DNA of 64,000 nucleotides, from NCBI GenBank assembly GCA_020636005.1, contig JACJYR010000001.1, positions 2,856,501 through 2,920,500 on the forward strand, in the 5' to 3' direction. Position numbers and translations under genes: made by a program. The notes beneath the pieces are model-generated. The model had not been told where the DNA came from. It ran no database searches and worked only from the letters and a program-made list of their open reading frames with translations. Each line of letters opens with the position of its first letter. Within the stretch, counting starts at the first letter, position 1. Below are positions 26,517-35,700 of the stretch, piece after piece. The DNA is from Lewinellaceae bacterium (GTDB lineage Bacteria > Bacteroidota > Bacteroidia > Chitinophagales > Saprospiraceae).

Positions 26517-27518
26517 TCACCCCGGCGCCCACTCCCACACCTTCAACTCCCGTTCCACCCGCCCCCGGATAAACTTCACGAACTGCACCTGCCCGGCGAT
26601 GCTGCGGCGCAGCTTGTCCAGCACGTTGGCGTGGAAGATGCCCCGTTCCATCATGCTGCGCTCGGTGAGTTTTTGGTAGAGGCGGATGTCTTTTTTCAAC
26701 CTTTTCAGGAAGTGTTCGCTGACGTCGGGATGGGGTTCTTTCAGGAGGAGGCCGGTCACTTCCGGGTGGTCTTTTTTTGCCGTCAGGCGGATTTTGGTCT
26801 CGTTGAGGGTGAACTGGTGCTTCTCCACGGTTTGGCGGAGGGCGGCGATGACCTCCGGGGTGGGCTGCTGCTCCAGGCTGAAGGTCATGTCGTCCACGAA
26901 GCGGGTGTAGAGGGCGTCGAGCAGGTTGGCAAAACTTTGCAGGTCGGCGTCGAGGGGCAGGGCGGCCAGGTTGCTCAACACGGGGCTGGTGGGGGCGCCC
27001 ATCGGCAACACGCCCCGGTAGCTGACGAGGGCCAAAAGCTGGTTGGCGAGCGCTTCGGGGAATCCGAAAAGCTCCCGGAACACCCATGTTAGGTGACGGC
27101 TGGTGACGGTGTGGAAATAGTCTTTCAGGTCGAGGTTGAGCACCCATTCGCTGCCGAGGTGCGTCATGGCATTGGTGAATATGTTGCGGGGCTTTGGTTC
27201 ATCGGTGGGCCGGGGGATGAAGCCGTAGGCACAGGGCGGTTTCAATTGGTAGTAGGCGCACTGCAGGTACATGTTCAACGTTTGCTGGATGGTTTTCAGG
27301 TCGGAATGAGGGTTGTGGATGATGCGCCTGGCCCCGCCCGGTTTGGGGATGCTGAACACCTGGTAATAGGGCTTGGCAACAAACTTGGCCAGTTTGGCGG
27401 CATCGGCCTTGAGCAGGCTGGCCAGTTCGCCGGGGTGCTTGATGGCCAGGAAACGGGCTGCTTTGGCGTCGGATTGCGCCAGTGTCAGATCGAGGGACGG
27501 TGGATAGATGGTGTACAT
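26517..27518 (-). CDS. CRISPR-associated reverse transcriptase (stand-alone)
   Basis: RT domain of about 333 residues. Motif A is LNLDLKDYF (Asp130), the QG-like motif is GVLPMGAPTSPVLSNLA, and the catalytic box is YTRFVDDMTFS (FVDD at 207-210, Val instead of the usual Ala). VTGLLLKE near residue 260 is the next RT motif. The sequence is retron/group II-like, with no maturase or endonuclease domain and no fusion to Cas1. It follows cas1 and cas2 on the minus strand, 89 bp after the cas2 frame. RTs at this position allow spacer acquisition from RNA in characterised systems. The catalytic residues are complete, so activity is likely. Confidence 0.9.
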   Translation of the reverse strand: MYTIYPPSLDLTLAQSDAKAARFLAIKHPGELASLLKADAAKLAKFVAKPYYQVFSIPKPGGARRIIHNPHSDLKTIQQTLNMYLQCAYYQLKPPCAYGFIPRPTDEPKPRNIFTNAMTHLGSEWVLNLDLKDYFHTVTSRHLTWVFRELFGFPEALANQLLALVSYRGVLPMGAPTSPVLSNLAALPLDADLQSFANLLDALYTRFVDDMTFSLEQQPTPEVIAALRQTVEKHQFTLNETKIRLTAKKDHPEVTGLLLKEPHPDVSEHFLKRLKKDIRLYQKLTERSMMERGIFHANVLDKLRRSIAGQVQFVKFIRGRVERELKVWEWAPG

Positions 27519-27558
27519 GGTTGATGGTTAATGGTTAATGGTTGACGGTTGGGGGCGG

Positions 27559-27591
27559 ACGTTTACTAAACCTCGGAGGTTTAGTAAACGT
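27559..27591. repeat. 33-bp palindrome between cas2 and RT genes
   Basis: Perfect inverted repeat with 16-bp arms (ACGTTTACTAAACCTC and its complement) around a single central base at 27575. It fills much of the 89-bp gap between cas2 and the RT gene. It could be a REP-type insertion or an RNA hairpin that tunes RT expression. Confidence 0.8.
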
Positions 27592-27607
27592 AGCGCAGTG
27601 CTGAATT

Positions 27608-27898
27608 TCAAAAAAACACGGCGCCACGCTGTTTGGCGATGGCGGTTTTGTCGAGGGTCTTTCCGGCTACCTGCCAGCGCCGCCAGGCCGTGGCGTCGAG
27701 GGACTGGATGGACAGGCTGTCGGTTTTGGGCTGCAGCAGGGGTGCCAACTGGTTGCTGATCTCCTGGATGCGCAAGTGGGTGGAAGCGCCGGTGAAGACG
27801 CTGCGCTGCACCCGCACCAGGCCTGCCAGCTTGCAGTATTTGATGGCGATGCGCCGGGTCCGGTTGCTGCTGATGTCGTAACATACGAGGTAGTACAT
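27608..27898 (-). CDS. cas2: CRISPR adaptation protein Cas2
   Basis: Structural dimer of the Cas1-Cas2 integrase. From the start at 27898 the protein reads MYYLVCYDISSNRTRRIAIKYC, then GLVRVQRSVFTG, the typical Cas2 first strand with Asp and the RVQ.SVF motif. 96 residues, normal length. An upstream in-frame ATG at 27925 adds nine residues with no similarity. It lies 151 bp downstream of cas1 on the minus strand. Confidence 0.93.
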   Translation of the reverse strand: MYYLVCYDISSNRTRRIAIKYCKLAGLVRVQRSVFTGASTHLRIQEISNQLAPLLQPKTDSLSIQSLDATAWRRWQVAGKTLDKTAIAKQRGAVFF

Positions 27899-28049
27899 GA
27901 TGCTCGGGTTGTGGGTTTTTAACAATTGATGAAATGCTTTGTATTTGGGTGTTTATGTGCTTTAGCCGATCCTGGTTTATGAGGGTTTATAGCACATTGA
28001 TATTCAGGCCTGGGGCAGACCGGGCTATTGTTACACAGGTATAAACAAA

Positions 28050-29087
28050 TCATGCTGCCCTCCTTTTGCGCTGGTCAAATCCAAGCAAAGCTTGGGCAAA
28101 GGCTTTGGCGTCGTTGCGCATGGACTGGGCCAGCGTCTCCTGCCTGTAGTTGATGGGGTTGGGATTTTTGGCAAACAGGGCATGGAACGACCTGGCCACG
28201 ATGGTTTTCCCTTTTTTATTGAGCCAGACGCCGCCTTCGTGGGTGTTGACGTGGGCATGGGTGATCCGTTTTCCATTGCAGAGGAGGTACACCAATTCGT
28301 CCACCCAGATGCGGTAGGGTTCTATAAAGTCCCAGACCATCGCCTTGCCGCCCCGCTCCATGCTGTGGAGAAAGCTTGCGTAGGTGTTGATGCCCGCTTT
28401 GAGCAATTCATTTTCCACCTTACGGTAGAGGATGGCGTAGGAATAATTGACCGCTGCATTGAAGAGATCCCGGGATGGTTGGCGGCTGCGATCCCTGAAC
28501 CGGTAGGCAGGGGGCAATATCTGGCTGAGGGTGCCCCAATAAGTACGGGCGCCGCTGCCTTCAAAGCCCCGGATGCTTTTGACCGCTTCGCCGGTACGGG
28601 TGGTATCCACGGCTTGCAACCCTTTGTTACATCCTTCCAAAATGATACAGGCTTCCCTGAGCAGTTGGGCGGCATCGCCGCTCCTGCGGCGGGCCACTTT
28701 TTGAAAAAAATCCATCTTTCGCCTGAATTTTTTGCCCAGCCAGGCTTTGACAAAATCCAGGCTGTCCGGTGAGCCTATCAACTGGAACTGGGCCTTTTGC
28801 ACCAGCACGGAAGTAGTGGGCTCGGCCCTGTTGAACTGCCCGATCACATTGCCGAGGTTGTCGGTCAGGTAGATGCCCACGTCGTTGCGGATGGCCAGCA
28901 GGATGGCCTTGATACTGATGGAGCCGCCATTTTCGCCAAGCATGATGGCCTCCAGTTGGTGGGGCGCATATTCGGCTTCGATTTCCGGCCCGCCCAGGTT
29001 TTCCTCGTCCGGCACCGCTATGTGGAACAGGCCGCCGTTCACCCGCAAACGGTAACCAAATGTTTCGAGATAGATTTCTTCCCGCAT
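28050..29087 (-). CDS. cas1: CRISPR integrase Cas1
   Basis: Integrase that inserts new spacers at the leader-repeat junction. The metal-binding triad is present: Glu176 in RGFEGSGARTYWG, His241 in SFLHSMERGGKAM and Glu256 in VWDFIEPYRIWVD. The N-terminal beta domain (GYRLRVNGGLFHI, MLGENGGSISIKAILLA) is normal. 345 residues, no fused RT or Cas6 domain. It starts next to the leader, divergent from the array direction. Confidence 0.95.
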   Translation of the reverse strand: MREEIYLETFGYRLRVNGGLFHIAVPDEENLGGPEIEAEYAPHQLEAIMLGENGGSISIKAILLAIRNDVGIYLTDNLGNVIGQFNRAEPTTSVLVQKAQFQLIGSPDSLDFVKAWLGKKFRRKMDFFQKVARRRSGDAAQLLREACIILEGCNKGLQAVDTTRTGEAVKSIRGFEGSGARTYWGTLSQILPPAYRFRDRSRQPSRDLFNAAVNYSYAILYRKVENELLKAGINTYASFLHSMERGGKAMVWDFIEPYRIWVDELVYLLCNGKRITHAHVNTHEGGVWLNKKGKTIVARSFHALFAKNPNPINYRQETLAQSMRNDAKAFAQALLGFDQRKRRAA

Positions 29088-29725
29088 GGCTGAAAGTTGT
29101 TAAATGGTTTAATAATCCCATGTTGCAATAGGCTTGCAATGGCATGGCAGATCAAATGTTGCATGGGATAATTTCCTAATGGTCTCCATCCGCCAATTGG
29201 GCTGGCGGGAACATTTTCATTGGAATTGGGTAGCTATGGGCAATGTGTACTACTGTACCTTAGCGAAGTACTGTCGTTGGAAAAATCGAATCAAGTGGGC
29301 TGGGACGTTCTGTCGGTTGTTTTTGGCCGGGCCACATGGGCCCTACTATTCAACCTAAATAATAGCTACATTTTTTGACAGGCTTTTACAGGTAGGTTGG
29401 TATCCGTTGTGTTGCATTCAGGGGGAGTGTTTGATTCATTATACTTACATTTACAAAATTGTGTATAATAATCAAACTGGCAAAAAATAATTTCCTGTCA
29501 CTTTTGTTGCGCTACCCCGGCGTATAAAGGAAAATATTGATTTGTTTTTGCCCCAACCGCTTTATTATCAAAATCTTGTGTTTGCGACGGGGCCCATTTT
29601 TTGATCATAACGAACCGATTTTTACCCTGTTCCTTAAGAAAAGTTTAACAAAATCACTTCATGCCCATCCTGCTTTATTTATACCTTCGCCCCTTGTAAA
29701 TGCTGTCATATTAAATATGATAGCT
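29088..29725 (+). promoter_or_regulatory. CRISPR leader region
   Basis: AT-rich noncoding stretch between cas1 and the first repeat; no supportable gene. A perfect inverted repeat (TCATATT-A-AATATGA, 29706-29720) ends 5 nt before the first repeat and may guide integration. The leader is placed here because cas1 adjoins this side, the far-side repeat is degenerate, and the plus-strand repeat ends in ATTGCGAC, similar to type III 5' handles (ATTGAAAC). Confidence 0.7.
29682..29689 (+). promoter_or_regulatory. Candidate -7 box of the pre-crRNA promoter
   Basis: TACCTTCG differs by one base from TAnnTTTG and lies 36 bp before the first repeat. The same variant occurs before uvrA (39163-39170). 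Weak support. Confidence 0.3.
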
Positions 29726-32700
29726 CTTCTAATCCCTTCTTCGGCTAAGGCAGAATTGCGACTTTTTCGCAGGTGAAATATAATTTCTTTTTCTAAAGCT
29801 TCTAATCCCTTCTTCGGCTAAGGCAGAATTGCGACAGTTTACCAGTACCTGGTTCCGGGAAAGCTTTCGACTTCTAATCCCTTCTTCGGCTAAGGCAGAA
29901 TTGCGACACCCCGCAGGGAACGAATTCGTAACCCAACTATTAACGCTTCTAATCCCTTCTTCGGCTAAGGCAGAATTGCGACAAGTCGTATCCCCGCCGA
30001 CAGGCAGTAGTCCGAGCCTTCTAATCCCTTCTTCGGCTAAGGCAGAATTGCGACAATTATGTAAACTCCATTCGGTAGGTCACTCAAGCTTCTAATCCCT
30101 TCTTCGGCTAAGGCAGAATTGCGACCACCTTGAGCAATCGTCCCAGTCGCACTTGATGTGCACTTCTAATCCCTTCTTCGGCTAAGGCAGAATTGCGACA
30201 CCTCCTGCGCGTTCAGCGCATTTGGGAATCCGATTACTTCTAATCCCTTCTTCGGCTAAGGCAGAATTGCGACCTGAGGGGTGAAGAATGACTGGGCCTC
30301 AGCCTGAAGCTTCTAATCCCTTCTTCGGCTAAGGCAGAATTGCGACTGTTTGGGCCTAGTTGCAGTGATCAAAAACCCACTACTTCTAATCCCTTCTTCG
30401 GCTAAGGCAGAATTGCGACCGCCAGCCCACAAAACAGAATCAGAGTGAAAAAGACTTCTAATCCCTTCTTCGGCTAAGGCAGAATTGCGACTGTCACCGT
30501 TTCTGAGCAGGATGTAGTCGTGATTGCTTCTAATCCCTTCTTCGGCTAAGGCAGAATTGCGACACGTGGAGCTGGTAATGGTGGATACATATTATTGAAT
30601 GCTTCTAATCCCTTCTTCGGCTAAGGCAGAATTGCGACCTTGAGACTCTTTGGATTCCTTGCAACTCCTTTCCAACTTCTAATCCCTTCTTCGGCTAAGG
30701 CAGAATTGCGACTTAGATTCATCATTTTGAAATTGGATGTTTTAGTTGTCTTCTAATCCCTTCTTCGGCTAAGGCAGAATTGCGACCTTATTGCGACTCA
30801 GGATACAATGATCCAAAATCCACTTCTAATCCCTTCTTCGGCTAAGGCAGAATTGCGACATGGTCTGCGCGACCGCCACTTCCGATTCCCCATACTTCTA
30901 ATCCCTTCTTCGGCTAAGGCAGAATTGCGACCCGTCCGGATGTACCCACACAAACTGGGCTTCATCTACTTCTAATCCCTTCTTCGGCTAAGGCAGAATT
31001 GCGACTTGTTGAGCCTCCCTTCAATCATCCAAGTACTGAAATCTTCTAATCCCTTCTTCGGCTAAGGCAGAATTGCGACGCATGAGGTGGGTTGCAGGAT
31101 AGCAGTGATGGTAACTTCTAATCCCTTCTTCGGCTAAGGCAGAATTGCGACCAAGGCTGCCGGAATAAACTGCCATTCTCCTTTATCTTCTAATCCCTTC
31201 TTCGGCTAAGGCAGAATTGCGACATGGTGCAAGCCATTGCTACCACAAAACTATGCCTCTTCTAATCCCTTCTTCGGCTAAGGCAGAATTGCGACAGTGC
31301 AGTTTTTCTTTTCTCGACGAGCTCCTTTACTTCTAATCCCTTCTTCGGCTAAGGCAGAATTGCGACACTCTATGGCGATAGACCCAGAGTTATGTTTGCG
31401 TGAGCTTCTAATCCCTTCTTCGGCTAAGGCAGAATTGCGACTTTGCTTCCCATTGCTACACTCAAGTATAGAGCTACCTTCTAATCCCTTCTTCGGCTAA
31501 GGCAGAATTGCGACTTGAACCATGGCTTTTTTCCGGCACTCCTTGATCTCTTCTAATCCCTTCTTCGGCTAAGGCAGAATTGCGACTGACTACATTGGTT
31601 TGAAACGAGCCTATTCCTACATCTTCTAATCCCTTCTTCGGCTAAGGCAGAATTGCGACACGCGTAGTCATAGAATTTGTCTTTCCTTGCACTTCTTCTA
31701 ATCCCTTCTTCGGCTAAGGCAGAATTGCGACAAGACCCTGGGCAAAGATTGCTGATCGTCGCAGTTGCTTCTAATCCCTTCTTCGGCTAAGGCAGAATTG
31801 CGACAATAAGGAAAAATGCGAGGAGATTTTTCATGACGTTCTTCTAATCCCTTCTTCGGCTAAGGCAGAATTGCGACTCAGCAAGAACTGGATTGTTGGG
31901 GTTTTTCCGCAATTCTTCTAATCCCTTCTTCGGCTAAGGCAGAATTGCGACCGTGTAAAGAAAAATACGATGAGGAGATTTTTCATGACTTCTAATCCCT
32001 TCTTCGGCTAAGGCAGAATTGCGACCTGCACCAAGGTTATGAGCCCATTCGTGAACACAGCTTCTAATCCCTTCTTCGGCTAAGGCAGAATTGCGACAAG
32101 TTCCGGTATGGCTTACTATCCAGCTTGGTACCCTTCTAATCCCTTCTTCGGCTAAGGCAGAATTGCGACCCGGGTCCGGCTCAGGAGTCATATCAGAGTC
32201 TTTTTCTTCTAATCCCTTCTCCGGCTAAGGCAGGATTGCGACGACCATTTTTATACAAAAAGGTCTATTCTTAAAAACGGCTTCTAAACCATTCTCCGGC
32301 TAAGGCAGGATTGCGACGGGCAAATTTTCGGGTTTCGAGCAATAAGATTTCAAAGCTTCTAAACCATTCTCCGGCTAAGGCAGGATTGCGACGCAATAAG
32401 ATACAACTGCCCCGCTATCGGTCGAACTTCTTCTAAACCATTCTCCGGCTAAGGCAGGATTGCGACATTATAAATTGGTATTGTAGTATTCTGATATAAG
32501 ACTTCTAAACCATTCTCCGGCTAAGGCAGGATTGCGACCTCCGACATATTTTTTATCCTTTGGAACTTGGATACTTCTAAACCATTCTCCGGCTAAGGCA
32601 GGATTGCGACTCAAGTTTTCTGTTTTCAGAGTTTACGATAATATCTCTTCTAAACCATTCTCCGGCTAAGGCAGGATTGCGACCCATCAACCTTTTCAGG

Positions 32701-35700
32701 CTTAACACCTGATTTGAGTTCTTCTAAACCATTCTCCGGCTAAGGCAGGATTGCGACCCAAATCCGCAGACAGTGTTGCAAACAATTCGTTTGCCCTTCT
32801 AAACCATTCTCCGGCTAAGGCAGGATTGCGACTCGTGCGGTCCGTTGATTTCCTCCGGGAAGGAGTGGCTTCTAAACCATTCTCCGGCTAAGGCAGGATT
32901 GCGACGCCTCGTAAAGTTCCGCAAACTGTTCCTTGTCATAACTTCTAAACCATTCTCCGGCTAAGGCAGGATTGCGACCCTATATATATATTTTGAAACC
33001 TTTTCATTTTTGAAGTCTTCTAAACCATTCTCCGGCTAAGGCAGAATTGCGACAAGCTGTTTTTGTGCATTTAGTAAATTCATCTTAATGTCTTCTAATC
33101 CCTTCTTCGGCTAAGGCAGAATTGCGACTGGTCAGGATAATCATTTCTCTGAGTGCTGTCATTGCCTTCTAATCCCTTCTTCGGCTAAGGCAGAATTGCG
33201 ACCTTTGGAAGATTTTTCCTCATGATTATTAATTTAGACTTCTAATCCCTTCTTCGGCTAAGGCAGAATTGCGACCCTTTAGATTTTCATGTACCCATCG
33301 AATGCATTTTTCTTCTAATCCCTTCTTCGGCTAAGGCAGAATTGCGACATCATAGGGTTCATAGAAGCCATTCTCTTTGTTCAACTTCTAATCCCTTCTT
33401 CGGCTAAGGCAGAATTGCGACCTTGAACCGCTTTTGGACAGTGCATTTGAGTATTTCCTCTTCTAATCCCTTCTTCGGCTAAGGCAGAATTGCGACGACT
33501 TCCCTATTAAAAGTATTGGGGACATGTAATAATCTTCTAATCCCTTCTTCGGCTAAGGCAGAATTGCGACTCATTTAGAGCTTACGCGGTATTAGCTGCA
33601 AAAATCTTCTAATCCCTTCTTCGGCTAAGGCAGAATTGCGACGGCACTATCTTCTATTTCTTCAATAGTAATAATATCCTTCTAATCCCTTCTTCGGCTA
33701 AGGCAGAATTGCGACGTTTTATTATAGAGGATATCCAACGAAAGAAATCATCTTCTAATCCCTTCTTCGGCTAAGGCAGAATTGCGACCGGTATAGCTCC
33801 AGGCTCTCTTGTTTGTTGCTTTGCTCTTCTAATCCCTTCTTCGGCTAAGGCAGAATTGCGACCTTAGTTGCTGTTCGTCTTCCGGGTTCTTGTCCGTTAT
33901 CTTCTAATCCCTTCTTCGGCTAAGGCAGAATTGCGACCTTAATGATTTGCCTTCAGCATCGCAAAAAGGAATACTTCTAATCCCTTCTTCGGCTAAGGCA
34001 GAATTGCGACTTCATGGAAAAAGTTTTGTTGATGATACTTCCAGATTCTTCTAATCCCTTCTTCGGCTAAGGCAGAATTGCGACTAATTGGACTTCCTCC
34101 CTCCTCGTCCTGCTGACACGCAGCTTCTAATCCCTTCTTCGGCTAAGGCAGAATTGCGACTCGATATTCTCTTTCGTGGAGCTTACACCCAGCGTACTTC
34201 TAATCCCTTCTTCGGCTAAGGCAGAATTGCGACAGCGACATTACCTGCTTTCGTGACCATACCTTTTCCAACTTCTAATCCCTTCTTCGGCTAAGGAAGA
34301 ATTGCGACATTTCATCACGTGTCATAACGAAAATTTTTTTAATCTTCTAATCCCTTCTTCGGCTAAGGCAGAATTGCGACATTGATGTTTTCTTAATCAA
34401 CTGGAGATTTTTCATTGCTTCTAATCCCTTCTTCGGCTAAGGCAGAATTGCGACCGAATTTGAGCCGAGCAAGGCACACGCTGAACCGGACTTCTAATCC
34501 CTTCTTCGGCTAAGGCAGAATTGCGACAGCGCCTGGGATGGGTAGGTGTTTACGTCCAAAGTACTTCTAATCCCTTCTTCGGCTAAGGCAGAATTGCGAC
34601 CCATGCCCGTGTAAACGGGTAGTTCGTCAAGGATACTCTTCTAATCCCTTCTTCGGCTAAGGCAGAATTGCGACACAGAAATGGGAGGATCAAAAGGATG
34701 TTTTTCATTGCACTTCTAATCCCTTCTCCGGCTAAGGCAGGATTGCGACGCCGCCTGAACAGAGGCACTTACAATTTCTGCTGCTTCTAAACCATTCTCC
34801 GGCTAAGGCAGGATTGCGACAATGAACCATAGAACCAAAACGCATGGACGGGGTAGCTTCTAAACCATTCTCCGGCTAAGGCAGGATTGCGACACTACGT
34901 TAATTTTCATGCTCGTTTGATTTTAGGCAGCCTTCTAAACCATTCTCCGGCTAAGGCAGGATTGCGACTGCCACTGTCGCTGTTGAGGATTTATTTTTTA
35001 TCCCCTTCTAAACCATTCTCCGGCTAAGGCAGGATTGCGACTTTGCTTCAATATTCTCCTTTCTAATATAATCAAGGAACTTCTAAACCATTCTCCGGCT
35101 AAGGCAGGATTGCGACCCTGCTGGTAGTGGGTTTTCAGTATGGCGGCGTATCTTCTAAACCATTCTCCGGCTAAGGCAGGATTGCGACCTAACTATAAAT
35201 CCAGAATTCATGTCAGTTAAAATGCTTCTAATCCATTCTCCGGCTAAGGCAGGATTGCGACTTGTCGGTGGTTGCGGTAGCAGATGTTGGCACCATCCTT
35301 CTAATCCATTCTCCGGCTAAGGCAGGATTGCGACAAAATTCGGACACGATGCTCGCCCAGGTGCTCCCGCTTCTAATCCATTCTCCGGCTAAGGCAGGAT
35401 TGCGACTCGTATGATCTTTCTACTGAGAAATAACTATTATTAACTTCTAATCCATTCTCCGGCTAAGGCAGGATTGCGACTTTTTGGTAATCCTGATTAA
35501 TGAGAGAAATCTCGTACTTCTAATCCATTCTCCGGCTAAGGCAGGATTGCGACATATGCATTAGGCAGGGCATTTTCGGACGAACATATCTTCTAATCCA
35601 TTCTCCGGCTAAGGCAGGATTGCGACCAGTTGCCGTAACCCCAACCATAATGTACGGCTCGCTTCTAATCCATTCTCCGGCTAAGGCAGGATTGCGACAC

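Noticed and set aside
29829..30095. Open frames running through CRISPR repeats
   Set aside because: They encode the translated repeat (LLIPSSAKAELR) again and again; artefacts of the array.
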